From Lawsonibacter asaccharolyticus (GTDB lineage Bacteria > Bacillota > Clostridia > Oscillospirales > Oscillospiraceae): DNA of 64,000 bases. The DNA lies in contig BFBT01000001.1 in NCBI GenBank assembly GCA_003112755.1, positions 496,001 through 560,000 of the forward strand. Reading direction: 5' to 3'. A model generated the notes under the pieces. The model made no database searches. It had not been told where the DNA came from and saw nothing but the letters and a program-made list of their open reading frames with translations. Positions 1 through 10,568 of this stretch are shown here, in pieces (the stretch's first letter is position 1; the number at the start of each line of letters is the position of its first letter). The position numbers and the translations under genes were made by a program.

Positions 1-99
1 ACGGAGTTTGAGCGCACCTTTGGGAAGACGGCGGACCGGAAGCGGAAGTTATATAACGGAATGCTGAAATGTGACCTGTTCCTCTACGGCGTCAAATAG
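1..99 (+). CDS. 3' end of an unidentified gene (partial)
   Basis: Frame 1 is open from the window edge to a TAG at 97-99 and gives 32 residues ending in LFLYGVK. It is basic and has no recognisable motif. The next gene starts 11 bases later behind its own Shine-Dalgarno site, so the two are probably cotranscribed. The 5' part lies outside the window and no function can be given. Confidence 0.5.
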   Translation, partial: TEFERTFGKTADRKRKLYNGMLKCDLFLYGVK

Positions 100-109
100 G
101 AGGTGCATC

Positions 110-613
110 ATGGCATATCGTGTCAAAAAATTCCGGGGCTATCGGCGGATGCTCAGGAAGCTGATCCGGGTGGTAGAGGACTACCAGCCCGACTGGCGCC
201 CGGACGAGGCGGATGGTCGGGAGGAATTTCTGGAGCTGGACCTGTACTCTCACCGGTTTTTCCACCCCCGTGGAAAGGGCCGGAAGGCCCTGTTTTCCGC
301 CCTGCTGCGCAAGACGGAGGCCCTCATCGCCGCCAAGCCGGCGGACCTGCCCTTCTGCAAAATATTCCTCTTTATGCCTGGGGGAGACCTGGGCCAGGCG
401 GAGATCGTCCTCATCTATGATCGGGAGCGGTTTGAGACCTTCTGGCTGCGCACCGACCCGGCGGACGGGCTTTGGACCCTCCAAAAGGACCGCTCTCTGC
501 TGACGGAGCTGGGGCTGTCCTCCACGCTCCCGGAGCGGTGCGTGCTGGAGGAGTTCCACTGGGCGGGCTATGTGGAGCGGACGCTGATCTGGGGCTATGG
601 GGACCTGCCCTGA
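110..613 (+). CDS. DUF3916-like protein
   Basis: A 167-residue soluble protein. The start ATG at 110 is chosen because AGGAGG lies just upstream (99-104); the frame extends further upstream but without a ribosome site. The general pattern fits my memory of the DUF3916 family: a basic N-terminus (KKFRGYRRML), a central helix ending in ALIAAKP, a strand-rich stretch with AEIVLIYD and FETFWLR, and a tail with WGYGDLP. No catalytic motif or membrane segment is visible. It ends 16 bases before the lipid kinase start and is probably in the same operon. Family assignment is from memory of the pattern; function unknown. Confidence 0.55.
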   Translation: MAYRVKKFRGYRRMLRKLIRVVEDYQPDWRPDEADGREEFLELDLYSHRFFHPRGKGRKALFSALLRKTEALIAAKPADLPFCKIFLFMPGGDLGQAEIVLIYDRERFETFWLRTDPADGLWTLQKDRSLLTELGLSSTLPERCVLEEFHWAGYVERTLIWGYGDLP

Positions 614-629
614 CCCCTGGGAGGTATTT

Positions 630-1544
630 ATGAGGCACCTGTTCATCATCAACCCGGCGGCGGGCAGGCCGGAGAGCACCGCCCGGCTGGAGACCCTGCT
701 GTCCCGGCTGTCCTTTCCCCACGAGGTGGCCTATACCCGGGAGGCCGGGGACGCCCAACGGCTGGCGGCGACAGCGGCCCGGACGGGGGGGCCGGTGCGC
801 ATCTACGCCTGCGGCGGGGACGGCACCCTCAACGAGGTGGTCAACGGGGCGGCAGGCTTTGACAACGCCGCGGTCACCTGCGTGCCCAATGGGACGGGCA
901 ACGACTTTCTCAAGCTGTTCGGCCCCCGCTTCCGGGAGCTGTTCTACGACCTGGAGGCCCTGGCCGCCGGCCCCCAGCGTGCCTTTGACCTGATGGACTG
1001 CAACGGCAAGCTGGGCCTGGACGTGGTGTGTGCCGGCGTGGACGCCCGCATCGCCGCGGGGGTGCACCGATATAAGGACCTGCGCTTTGTCTCCGGTATC
1101 GGCGCCTATCTTCTATCCCTGGCGGAGCAGGTCATCTTCCGGGGCCTCTGCCGTCCCCTGACCATCCGTGCCAACGGCCTGGACTGGCAGGAGCGGCAGA
1201 CCGCCATCCTGTGCATCTGCAACGGCAGGCACTACGGCGGCGGCTTCATGCCCGTGCCGGACGCCATGCCGGACGACGGTGTGCTGGATGTCCTGGCCGT
1301 GGGGGAGATCAGCCGCCTCACTTTCTTCCGCCTGGTGGGCAAGTACGCCCAGGGGCTCTACCGGCAGTACCCCCAACTTATCACCGACTGGCACGGCCAG
1401 TCCCTCTCCTTTTCCTCCTCCCGGGAGATCACCGTGGTGGTGGACGGCGAGGTCATGCGCGGGACCCGCTTCACCGTCCGCCTCTCCCCCTTGAAAATCA
1501 ACTTTTTCTTCCCTGCGGGTGCCGATTATTCCCCCGAATTTTAG
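630..1544 (+). CDS. diacylglycerol kinase family lipid kinase (YegS/BmrU type)
   Basis: A 304-residue protein of the DAGK catalytic-domain family, which phosphorylates diacylglycerol or related lipids with ATP, usually at the membrane surface. The N-terminus FIINPAAG and the nucleotide loop CGGDGTLNEVVNG (about residues 68-80) followed by CVPNGTGNDF are the family signatures; a C-terminal beta-sandwich domain follows. The start at 630 is preferred over upstream in-frame codons because GGGAGG sits about 6 bases before it. The natural substrate cannot be read from sequence; roles in phosphatidic acid recycling or antibiotic-lipid tolerance are known for relatives. Confidence 0.9.
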   Translation: MRHLFIINPAAGRPESTARLETLLSRLSFPHEVAYTREAGDAQRLAATAARTGGPVRIYACGGDGTLNEVVNGAAGFDNAAVTCVPNGTGNDFLKLFGPRFRELFYDLEALAAGPQRAFDLMDCNGKLGLDVVCAGVDARIAAGVHRYKDLRFVSGIGAYLLSLAEQVIFRGLCRPLTIRANGLDWQERQTAILCICNGRHYGGGFMPVPDAMPDDGVLDVLAVGEISRLTFFRLVGKYAQGLYRQYPQLITDWHGQSLSFSSSREITVVVDGEVMRGTRFTVRLSPLKINFFFPAGADYSPEF

Positions 1545-1616
1545 CACTCTTTTCTCCACTTTGTGAACGGACGGTAAACTTTTACGAAATTGCCCGCAAT
1601 TTTTTGAAATTGGGGG

Positions 1617-1645
1617 TTGATTTTTTGTTTTAAAACGTTTATTAT
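1617..1645 (+). promoter_or_regulatory. sigma-A promoter of groES-groEL
   Basis: TTGATT at 1617-1622 and TATTAT at 1640-1645 are separated by exactly 17 bases. The CIRCE operator begins 11 bases downstream, around the expected transcription start, as in other HrcA-controlled chaperonin operons. Confidence 0.8.
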
Positions 1646-1656
1646 CATACTCGTGG

Positions 1657-1683
1657 TTGGCACTCAGTTTTATTGAGTGCTAA
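1657..1683 (+). promoter_or_regulatory. CIRCE element (HrcA operator)
   Basis: TTGGCACTC, nine spacer bases, GAGTGCTAA. This matches the CIRCE consensus TTAGCACTC-N9-GAGTGCTAA with one change. HrcA binds CIRCE and represses chaperonin genes until heat stress; hrcA itself is not in the window. Confidence 0.95.
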
Positions 1684-2052
<369 letters not shown>

Positions 2053-2066
2053 AATTCAGCGACGGC

Positions 2067-2174
2067 AATTAGGAATGAGAAACGTCGGATCGATGAATTG
2101 CCTGAGGCGGCAGTCGATCCCAATGGCTACGGTAAAGCCGGACCGCCGCAATTCCTAAGTTCTAACTCCTAATT
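2067..2174. repeat. palindromic intergenic element between groES and groEL
   Basis: Arms AATTAGGAATGAGAA (2067-2081) and TTCTAACTCCTAATT (2160-2174) are inverted with 13 of 15 positions paired. An inner pair GGATCGA (2087-2093) / TCGATCC (2114-2120) is also present. The element fills almost the whole groES-groEL spacer and ends before the groEL ribosome site. It resembles a small palindromic interspersed repeat (MITE-like), or could fold as an RNA hairpin between the cistrons. No second copy is evident in this window. Confidence 0.5.
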
Positions 2175-2211
2175 TCTGATTCAAACTAAGTCTTCTCTAA
2201 ATTGGAGGTAA

Positions 2212-3846
<1,635 letters not shown>

Positions 3847-3958
3847 GAAATGCCTCGACCTCTTGAAAACGCTGAACTTTTGCAACACAGGAGTGCAGCC
3901 CTTATGCCAAGCTTACTCCACAAACGCAAAAATAAAAGCGCATAACAGGGTGAACCAA

Positions 3959-3996
3959 AGCCGACACTTACAGTTTTGTAGGTGTCGGCTTTTTCT
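3959..3996 (+). terminator. Rho-independent terminator after groEL
   Basis: A 13-bp stem (AGCCGACACTTAC paired with GTAGGTGTCGGCT, one G-T pair) with a 6-base loop, followed directly by TTTTTCTTTT. Confidence 0.9.
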
Positions 3997-4064
3997 TTTG
4001 TTCTGCTAAATCTTAAAGACATTAAATTTCACAACTCCATATCCACATATACAAGAGGAGCTGC

Positions 4065-4123
4065 TTAACAATATCGCGCCGCGATGTTAGAATGGGAAAA
4101 AGCAATATCGTGAGACGATATTG
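4065..4123 (+). promoter_or_regulatory. padR promoter with two palindromic operators
   Basis: TTAACA (4065-4070), 17 bases, TAGAAT (4088-4093). The spacer holds an imperfect palindrome (ATATCGCGCCGCGATGT). A perfect palindrome, CAATATCGT-GAG-ACGATATTG, lies just downstream of the -10 at 4103-4123. The shared ATATCG/CGAT half-sites suggest binding by the encoded PadR protein and autorepression. The assignment to PadR is inference from position. Confidence 0.75.
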
Positions 4124-4137
4124 TAGAGAGAGGTGCC

Positions 4138-4452
4138 ATGATCGATATGAAAGATAGAGGGGTACTGACAGAGTCAATGTTCTATGTGCTGATGTCTTTC
4201 CTGCACCGTGAAATGTGTGGTATTGAGATCACAGAATTTGTAGAACAGAAGACCAATGGACGGGTGCGTCTTGGTCCCGGTACGCTTTATACATTGTTAG
4301 GCAAATTTCAAGATGAGCACCTGATCGAAGAAACACAAACCGATGGCCGCAAACGCAGCTATCGGCTGACTGAGAGAGGCAGAGCAGTATTTAAGGACGA
4401 GCTGGCACGCCTAAAAGCCTGTGTCCTTGACGGAGAGGAGGAATTTTTATGA
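4138..4452 (+). CDS. PadR family transcriptional regulator
   Basis: 104 residues, a single winged-helix domain of the short PadR type: LTESMFYVLMSFLHREMCGIEI near the N-terminus, then GPGTLYTLLGKFQDEHLIEE (recognition helix and wing) and RKRSYRLTERGR. These small repressors respond to compounds and often control an adjacent membrane or export gene. GAGAGAGGTG precedes the ATG. The stop overlaps the start of the DUF2812 gene by 4 bases (ATGA), so the two are translationally coupled. Its promoter holds two matching palindromes. Confidence 0.92.
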   Translation: MIDMKDRGVLTESMFYVLMSFLHREMCGIEITEFVEQKTNGRVRLGPGTLYTLLGKFQDEHLIEETQTDGRKRSYRLTERGRAVFKDELARLKACVLDGEEEFL

Positions 4453-5642
4453 GCAAGACTGTGATCCGTATAACACCAGTTGGCGGTTTTGATATTCCAG
4501 GGTTAGAAAACTGGTTCGCTGTTATGGCTGGGAAAGGACTGCGCTTTTCCATGACCACTGGCCCCCTCACCATTTTTGAAAAGACAGCGCAACAAACGGT
4601 ACAAATCCATTTAGAGCCGATTCGCGGAGCAGTAAATGATGATCCAGAGCTAAATGCGCTTTACGAAGATGCAGGCTGGCACTACTGGGGGATCTTCCGT
4701 GGAAGTTTTTATGTCTTTGCCTCTGACGACTTGACCGCGCAGGCACATACAGAGTCGGAAACACAGGATTATGCGTTAAAGCGCTTTTTCAAAGAGAAAG
4801 TGATTGGAGGTGTACTGCTTGCCTTCGGAAATGTGCTTTTGCTCAGCCTTTATCAAAACGGCTCCCCATGGGAAATTGATTGGACATGGCTCAGATATTA
4901 TCCCGTTGAGACCTTTTCCAACCGACCTGTGCTCCCGTTCCTACTGACAGCGTTTGGGTTGTTGCTGATTGACTTATCGTACTTGTTGGGGCTTTTCCAT
5001 TTACTGTGCTACCGAAAGGCGATCAAAAGCGGGACAGTTCCAAAGAGACACGAAAGAGTCGGCTGGTTGTTGGCGATAGGATTCGCGTTTTTGCTTCCGG
5101 TCTTTATCAATACCATACAGTTGTTTGCGGGAACAGATTACCGCCCCTATGATCTAGCAGGTTCCGGCTTCATCACTCTGACGGACATTGAGGGAGAAGA
5201 TCTGCCGCTCTCCCGGGATGTGTTTTACAGCATGGACTATATCTCTCATGGTGGAACGCTACTCGACCCGGAATCTTGGTATTTTCATCAGTATGGTGCA
5301 TTCAACGAGGATGACAGCCCAAATGACGTACCTCATCTGGAGGTCATCATCACTCGTTACCCATTGGATATACTCGCCGAAATGCGGGCAGAGGAATGGA
5401 GCAGGCAGAAATTTAACAACTCCGGTGACTATCAGCAGTTTGATGTTCTCGATGAATGCTTGTACGCCAAACGCGAAGGGCGAACTCATGTCAATGAGAT
5501 AACCGGGGAACCGCGTGTTTTTCTGCCCGGCGGCATCCTCGTGCTGCGTCGCGGAGATACCGTCCTGTTTGCCGATTACTATGGAGAACAGGATCTCTCT
5601 GAACATATTGAACATTTTGCGCAAATGTTAATGGACCTGTAA
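4449..5642 (+). CDS. DUF2812 domain-containing membrane protein
   Basis: 397 residues. The N-terminal about 115 residues match the DUF2812 pattern (ending GWHYWGIFRGSFYVFASD). Three or four hydrophobic segments follow (around residues 120-140, 165-190 and 205-225), then an extracytoplasmic-looking C-terminal domain with TLLDPESWYFHQYG. DUF2812 genes regularly sit beside PadR regulators, as here with a 4-base overlap. The biochemical role of the family is not established. Codon use is more AT-rich than in groEL, as in much of the next 24 kb. Confidence 0.8.
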   Translation: MSKTVIRITPVGGFDIPGLENWFAVMAGKGLRFSMTTGPLTIFEKTAQQTVQIHLEPIRGAVNDDPELNALYEDAGWHYWGIFRGSFYVFASDDLTAQAHTESETQDYALKRFFKEKVIGGVLLAFGNVLLLSLYQNGSPWEIDWTWLRYYPVETFSNRPVLPFLLTAFGLLLIDLSYLLGLFHLLCYRKAIKSGTVPKRHERVGWLLAIGFAFLLPVFINTIQLFAGTDYRPYDLAGSGFITLTDIEGEDLPLSRDVFYSMDYISHGGTLLDPESWYFHQYGAFNEDDSPNDVPHLEVIITRYPLDILAEMRAEEWSRQKFNNSGDYQQFDVLDECLYAKREGRTHVNEITGEPRVFLPGGILVLRRGDTVLFADYYGEQDLSEHIEHFAQMLMDL

Positions 5643-5686
5643 TCCCAGCTTATCGGGCTGATAAAAAATCAAACTAATATCTCAGC

Positions 5687-5717
5687 GGTGGGGCAGCCAG
5701 CCTGCGGCTGTCCCACC
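5687..5717. terminator. possible terminator hairpin after the DUF2812 gene
   Basis: GGTGGGGCAGCC pairs with GGCTGTCCCACC (one G-T pair) around a 7-base loop. No T-run follows, so termination efficiency is doubtful. Confidence 0.4.
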
Positions 5718-5815
5718 TTGATAACAGACAAAGCACAGCCTGCGGCCCCCGTCAACGGCTGCTTTTGCCGTCCATTTCGACCATTGACAGGGTAGAGACC
5801 TGACACAAAAAAGTC

Positions 5816-5844
5816 TTGACAAATCAAGGGTGGGATGCTATAGT
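5816..5844 (+). promoter_or_regulatory. sigma-A promoter of the TetR gene
   Basis: TTGACA (5816-5821), 17 bases, TATAGT (5839-5844), near consensus, 30 bases before the GTG start of the TetR regulator. Confidence 0.85.
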
Positions 5845-5874
5845 AAACATTTTTCAGAATAGGGGCGTGAAAAC

Positions 5875-6435
5875 GTGAACACGGTCATCACTTCCAAAGA
5901 GGCCATCTTGGAGACCAGCCGCAAGCTGATCCAGGAGAACGGCTGGGCGGCCGTCAACATCCGCAGCGTGGCGCAGGCCTGCAATATCTCCGTCGGCTCC
6001 GTCTATAATTATTTTGACAGCAAATCTGACCTGATCGCCGCAACGGTGGAACGCGTCTGGTGCGATATCTTCCACATCCCTGATGGCCAGACCTCCTTCA
6101 AACGGTTTCCAGACTGCATTGAATGGGCCTATGAACGTATGCGGCGTGGGAATGAAATATATCCCGGTTTCTTCTCCATGCACTCCATGAGCTTTGTCGG
6201 TGAAGATAAGTCCAGTGGGCAGGAGCTGATGGCAAAATCGTGGAAACACATTCAGGAGGGCTTCCACATGGTCCTGATGCGGGATAAAAATGTAGATCCG
6301 GCGGTTTTTGACGACGTCTTTACTCCTCAAAAATTTGTTGAGATCATCTTCTCTCTGATCATCTCCTCTTTGCTGCGGCACGACTATGACTGTGCCGGCA
6401 TTGTCAGGATGGTGGAACGGATCCTTTACCGTTAA
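5875..6435 (+). CDS. TetR/AcrR family transcriptional regulator
   Basis: 186 residues. The N-terminal helix-turn-helix is typical: SKEAILETSRKLIQENG, then VNIRSVAQACNISVGSVYNY and FDSKSDLIAATVE (about residues 7-62). The C-terminal ligand domain is divergent, so the inducer is unknown. The start is GTG at 5875, the only one consistent with the strong promoter 30 bases upstream. The gene ends inside a perfect hairpin, and a seven-helix membrane protein gene follows, which is a likely regulatory target. Confidence 0.9.
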   Translation: MNTVITSKEAILETSRKLIQENGWAAVNIRSVAQACNISVGSVYNYFDSKSDLIAATVERVWCDIFHIPDGQTSFKRFPDCIEWAYERMRRGNEIYPGFFSMHSMSFVGEDKSSGQELMAKSWKHIQEGFHMVLMRDKNVDPAVFDDVFTPQKFVEIIFSLIISSLLRHDYDCAGIVRMVERILYR

Positions 6436-6463
6436 AGAATTCCCGTTCATGCGGGAATTCTTT
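6434..6463 (+). terminator. perfect hairpin between tetR and the membrane protein gene
   Basis: AAAGAATTCCCG and CGGGAATTCTTT pair perfectly (12 bp) with a 6-base loop; the left arm overlaps the TetR stop codon. There is no long T-run, so it may act as a partial terminator or an mRNA processing/stability site within the operon. Confidence 0.55.
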
Positions 6464-6514
6464 ATCCAGCAAAATGAACAAAGTTCATATCAAGTAGGAA
6501 AGCGAGGCCTCTTC

Positions 6515-7183
6515 ATGCAAGCTATTGTTGAAACACTGTTTGATGCAGTCTATCTGACTTCCGTGATCGCTATTGGCGTCACCATGATCGTAAAGAGCAG
6601 GGGAAACAAAGAGTACTGGCTGTTCGGCATCATGGCCGTCGTCCTTGGCGCCGGCGACGCCTTCCATCTGGTCCCCCGGGCTCTGGCTCTCTGCACCACT
6701 GGTCTGGAAAACTTTATCGTCCCCCTGGGCATAGGCAAATTCATCACCTCCATTACCATGACGATCTTTTACATCATCCTCTACTATGTGTGGCGGGTCC
6801 GGTACAAGGTCAATGGTCAAAACAGCATTACCGCCGCCGTGTATCTGCTGTCTGCCCTGCGGATCGCCCTCTGCTTCTTCCCTCAGAATGCATGGCTGAG
6901 CGCCAATGCGCCGCTTTCCTGGGGCATTTACCGGAACATTCCCTTTGCGCTTTTGGGCCTGCTGATCATCGTCTTGTTCTACAGGAGCGCCCGGCAAGCA
7001 AAGGACCGCGCGTTCCGCAATATGTGGCTGACCATTGTGCTCAGTTTCGGTTTCTACATTCCCGTGGTCCTCTGGGCAGACGTCGTCCCTATGATTGGTA
7101 TGCTGATGATCCCCAAGACCTGCGCCTATGTCTGGACGGTCCTGATCGGCTTCAAGGCCATGAAGGCCAGCACAGAGATCTGA
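6515..7183 (+). CDS. seven-helix integral membrane protein of unknown function
   Basis: 222 residues from the ATG at 6515 (upstream in-frame ATGs fall in the preceding hairpin and are unlikely). About seven hydrophobic helices are visible, for example VYLTSVIAIGVTMIV, FITSITMTIFYIILYYVW and MWLTIVLSFGFYIPVVLW. Charged residues are few and lie in short loops. I do not recognise the family. Its position directly after a TetR gene suggests a regulated membrane function, possibly transport or sensing, but this is inference. Confidence 0.75.
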   Translation: MQAIVETLFDAVYLTSVIAIGVTMIVKSRGNKEYWLFGIMAVVLGAGDAFHLVPRALALCTTGLENFIVPLGIGKFITSITMTIFYIILYYVWRVRYKVNGQNSITAAVYLLSALRIALCFFPQNAWLSANAPLSWGIYRNIPFALLGLLIIVLFYRSARQAKDRAFRNMWLTIVLSFGFYIPVVLWADVVPMIGMLMIPKTCAYVWTVLIGFKAMKASTEI

Positions 7184-7185
7184 TA

Positions 7186-7230
7186 AAAGATACCGCCGGC
7201 TGTCTTGCTGATAGCCGGCGGTATCTTTTT
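7186..7230 (+). terminator. Rho-independent terminator
   Basis: A 16-bp perfect stem (AAAGATACCGCCGGCT with its complement) and an 11-base loop, followed by TTTTT. It closes the TetR-membrane protein unit. Confidence 0.92.
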
Positions 7231-7591
7231 CACTTTTGGACTGCCGAAGTTAGAATATCCAGAACTGGCCTTCATTCTGTACACTTGCCTATCCAAATTG
7301 GTGCTCCTTTATTATAGCTCGTAACACAAAGCAAAGAGCCACCCCTTCTTCAAAAACACCTATACAATGTAGGTTTCAATAATTTCCCCTATGAAATAAA
7401 GCCCAGAATGACCGGCCTCCAAAATGAACCGACAGACATGTTTAAACTGCTGAAACAAGATCGTTTTCTTATCTTTGTCCCCGTTTACTAAAGCGTATTT
7501 TTTCCACCTATCCAATATAAAATTTTGTACACCCCGCAAGCGCATTTGTTAACTTTTGGTGACTTCCATTTCAAATAGGAGATTTCAATGA
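7231..7591. other. intergenic stretch without a supported gene
   Basis: AT-rich, with no coding potential I can support on either strand. A possible -10 (TATAAT at 7592-7597) just beyond it may serve the cardiolipin synthase gene; its -35 (TTTCAA) is weak. Confidence 0.5.
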
Positions 7592-7666
7592 TATAATAAA
7601 AGTTAAGAACTGCTGTTGCATAAGGTTTGCGGAAATTTTTGTAATTTCCAAAAGAGAGGGCTTATT

Positions 7667-9241
7667 ATGAAAGAGAATTCCAAAAAAGCAGGGATACACC
7701 TTTTGGAAAAGGGCAAGCGGGGGATTTTCCGGGTGATCTTCAGCCGCTCTGGATTGATCCTCGTCCTGCTGGCCGTGCAGGTGCTGTTCCTGTTCAGCAT
7801 CTTTCACTGGTTCGAGGCCTTCCTGCCCCACATTTACGGCGGCGTTGTGATCTTCACGTTTTTTATGGTACTGTATCTGCTCAACAGCGCTATGGACCCC
7901 ACCGCCAAGATCACGTGGCTGGTGGTGGTCATGCTCCTGCCGGTGTTCGGCGCCCTGCTGTTTCTTTACACCCAGAAAAACATTGGCCACCGGGCTCTGA
8001 AAAAGCGCTATGCGGAATTGAATACGGAAACTGCGGAAACCCTTGTCCAGTCCCCGGAGACAACTCAGGCCCTGGGGCAGTCCGACCCCGGAGCCGCGGC
8101 GCTTGCCCGCTATGTTCAGCGCAGTGGATGCTATCCGGTCTATGACCATACTGCCGTCACCTATTTCCCACTAGGCGAGGACAAGTTCCGGGAGATGCTG
8201 ATCCAGCTGGAGCAGGCAAAGCGGTTCATCTTCCTGGAGTACTTCATCGTGGATGAGGGGGAAATGTGGGGCAAGATCCTGGAGATCCTGGCGCGGAAGG
8301 CCAAAGAGGGCGTGGAGGTCCGTATGCTCTACGACGGCACCTGTGAGCTGTCTACCCTGCCCCATGACTACCCCAGGCGGCTTCGATCTCTTGGCATTCA
8401 AAGCAAAATGTTTGCCCCCATCAAGCCCTTTGTCTCCACCCATTATAACTACCGCGATCACCGGAAGATCCTGGTGATCGACGGGGAGACCGCCTTCAAC
8501 GGCGGCATCAATCTGGCGGATGAATACATCAACGCCTATGAAAAGTACGGTCACTGGAAGGACACCGCCGTGATGGTAAAGGGCGAAGCAGCCCGCAGCT
8601 TCACCAGGATGTTCCTGCACATGTGGTACTTGGATGAAAAGGCACCGGATTTTGACACATTTCTGAATGTACCGGCAAAGCAGCAGGCTGCAAACGGTTT
8701 TGTCATGCCTTACGGAGACTGCCCCTTGGACAAGGACAAGGTGGGCGAGCAGGTCTACATGGATATGCTGAACCGGGCCCAGAAGTATGTCCATATCATG
8801 ACGCCATATCTGATTTTGGACGGTGAGCTGGAAAATGCGCTCAAGTATGCCGCCGAGCGCGGTGTTGATGTGCGGATCATCCTGCCTGGTGTTCCAGATA
8901 AGTACATCCCCTTTGCCCTTGCGCTGACCCATTACAGATCCCTGCTGGAATCCGGGGTGAAGATCTACGAATACACCCCCGGCTTCGTACATGCCAAGGT
9001 CTTTGTTTGTGACGACCGGGAGGCTGTTGTCGGCACCATCAATCTGGACTACCGCAGCCTCTATCATCACTTTGAATGCGCGACCTATCTGTGGGGAACG
9101 GACTGTATCCCCCAGATCCAAGACGATTTTGAAAAGACACAGGGTAAATGCAGGGAAGTCACGCTGGATCTGCTCCCAGCAGAGCCACTCAAGCGCCGGC
9201 TGCTGGGCTTTATTGCAAAAGCCGCTGCGCCGCTGCTGTGA
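7667..9241 (+). CDS. cls: cardiolipin synthase (phospholipase D family)
   Basis: 524 residues. Two or three N-terminal hydrophobic segments (about residues 27-85) anchor it in the membrane. Two HKD motifs follow: HRKILVID (about residues 265-272) and HAKVFVCDD (about 442-450), the paired active sites of the phospholipase D superfamily. The enzyme condenses phosphatidylglycerol to cardiolipin. AGAGAGG precedes the ATG at 7667; upstream in-frame codons lack a ribosome site. Length and layout match bacterial ClsA-type synthases. It is transcribed toward the convergent metallophosphoesterase gene. Confidence 0.92.
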   Translation: MKENSKKAGIHLLEKGKRGIFRVIFSRSGLILVLLAVQVLFLFSIFHWFEAFLPHIYGGVVIFTFFMVLYLLNSAMDPTAKITWLVVVMLLPVFGALLFLYTQKNIGHRALKKRYAELNTETAETLVQSPETTQALGQSDPGAAALARYVQRSGCYPVYDHTAVTYFPLGEDKFREMLIQLEQAKRFIFLEYFIVDEGEMWGKILEILARKAKEGVEVRMLYDGTCELSTLPHDYPRRLRSLGIQSKMFAPIKPFVSTHYNYRDHRKILVIDGETAFNGGINLADEYINAYEKYGHWKDTAVMVKGEAARSFTRMFLHMWYLDEKAPDFDTFLNVPAKQQAANGFVMPYGDCPLDKDKVGEQVYMDMLNRAQKYVHIMTPYLILDGELENALKYAAERGVDVRIILPGVPDKYIPFALALTHYRSLLESGVKIYEYTPGFVHAKVFVCDDREAVVGTINLDYRSLYHHFECATYLWGTDCIPQIQDDFEKTQGKCREVTLDLLPAEPLKRRLLGFIAKAAAPLL

Positions 9242-9322
9242 CCGGCCCAGGGAACAGATGTTCAAGCCCCGGTGGATACCTATGAAAGGTGACCCGCGCC
9301 GCCCCCTATCCCGCCCCCTTCA

Positions 9323-10453
9323 TCATGCTTGAAGTTTAATATGTAAAACAACGACTTCGCTGTTCGTCCCCAAACGGACTGGCAGCTGAAAATAACCGGT
9401 CCCAGATGAAACAACGCTATGGGTCTCTCCAGTCTGAAAGTGCCCATAGAATCCGCGTCTGCCGTATGCCCACTTGGTAAACAGTGTGGCGGGGAAAAAC
9501 TGTCCTTTATGGGTATGCCCACAAAGGATCAAAGCGGCCCCCGCTTTGACGGCATCTTCGATGCCTAAAGGGTTGTGGTCAATTACGATCTTCGGCTTCT
9601 CCGTATCCACACCGGCGAACAGTTCAGAAATGCCCTTGCGGGCAGGATTTCCCAAGATATCATCCCGACCGACGATCAAGAAGTCCTCTGTTTCTGCACA
9701 TTCATCAATCAGCAGATGTATTCCAGCCTCCTCGAAATATTCCTTGACCTCTTTATGGCTCGAATCCGGATCATGATTCCCCAGCACAGCGTAGACGTTT
9801 CCCTCTGGCTGGAGCCTCTGTAGTTCTGCTTTGACACCATCCATATCACAATGCCCGAAGGCATCTTGATCAAAGGTGTCACCGGCCATGATGACAAGGT
9901 CTGGCTGCAACCGATTGACTGCATCAACTATTTTGTGGAGTTGTTTCCGATCCACATAGCTCCCGGTATGGATATCGCTGAGCAGTACTGCCTTTACCTC
10001 AGATCTTTGGTGCTTGCTGCTGGCAGCAATGGGTATCGAATACTCTTTCACAAAGATCTTTCTGGCATGGACAAATCCATAGGCAGACAGAACAGCAGCC
10101 AACAGCAGTGGAATGAGGTATAGCCGCCCATCGGAGGCTCCGCAAAGGGATCTTATCAGGTCGAACAAGAAAAAACAGATCACTGTGCTTGGAAAAAAAG
10201 AAAATATGATTCCACATAGGTTGAATAACTTCTGTGTTTTCTTGTTCTCTCTGTGGATATTCACATAAATGAGCATATAGGTGCAAAACACTGTCAGTAT
10301 CAAAAAAATTGCCAGTTGGAGGTCAAGGCCGGCAAATCCCTCAATCAGTATGCCCAATCGGCTGGACAGATAAATCGTCAGCCCAAAACCTAATATACAA
10401 AAGAGGACAGAGAACACACGCCCTCTAATAAATTTACTGAACCACACTTGCAT
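9323..10453 (-). CDS. membrane-anchored metallophosphoesterase (YaeI/YkuE-like)
   Basis: 376 residues. Four hydrophobic segments fill roughly the first 145 residues. A calcineurin-like phosphoesterase domain follows with the metal-ligand motifs LLSDIHTG, MAGDTFD, LGNHDPDS and GHTHKGQ. This domain binds two metal ions and hydrolyses phosphomono- or diesters; relatives with this topology are often annotated as UDP-sugar or lipid-linked phosphoesterases, but the substrate cannot be told here. It lies downstream of the MarR gene and is convergent with cls. Confidence 0.88.
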   Translation of the reverse strand: MQVWFSKFIRGRVFSVLFCILGFGLTIYLSSRLGILIEGFAGLDLQLAIFLILTVFCTYMLIYVNIHRENKKTQKLFNLCGIIFSFFPSTVICFFLFDLIRSLCGASDGRLYLIPLLLAAVLSAYGFVHARKIFVKEYSIPIAASSKHQRSEVKAVLLSDIHTGSYVDRKQLHKIVDAVNRLQPDLVIMAGDTFDQDAFGHCDMDGVKAELQRLQPEGNVYAVLGNHDPDSSHKEVKEYFEEAGIHLLIDECAETEDFLIVGRDDILGNPARKGISELFAGVDTEKPKIVIDHNPLGIEDAVKAGAALILCGHTHKGQFFPATLFTKWAYGRRGFYGHFQTGETHSVVSSGTGYFQLPVRLGTNSEVVVLHIKLQA

Positions 10454-10522
10454 TGTGAAACCTCCTCTGTCGCCCGATATTTAGATGCCAAGATATCTGC
10501 TTTTGGTTTTGTTTTATACATA

Positions 10523-10568
10523 TAAGAGGAGTGCAAGGAGTTACTCTCCATGCACTCCTCTTGTTTTT
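10523..10568. terminator. hairpin between marR and the phosphoesterase gene
   Basis: AAGAGGAGTGCA pairs with TGCACTCCTCTT, perfect over 12 bp, with GTTTTT on the plus-strand side only. It lies immediately after the MarR stop on the minus strand, so it may separate the ATPase-MarR unit from the phosphoesterase; without a T-run in that direction the effect is uncertain. Confidence 0.5.

Noticed and set aside
7360-7545. 61-codon minus-strand frame in the cls upstream region
   Set aside because: No ribosome site, and no conserved pattern; likely chance.
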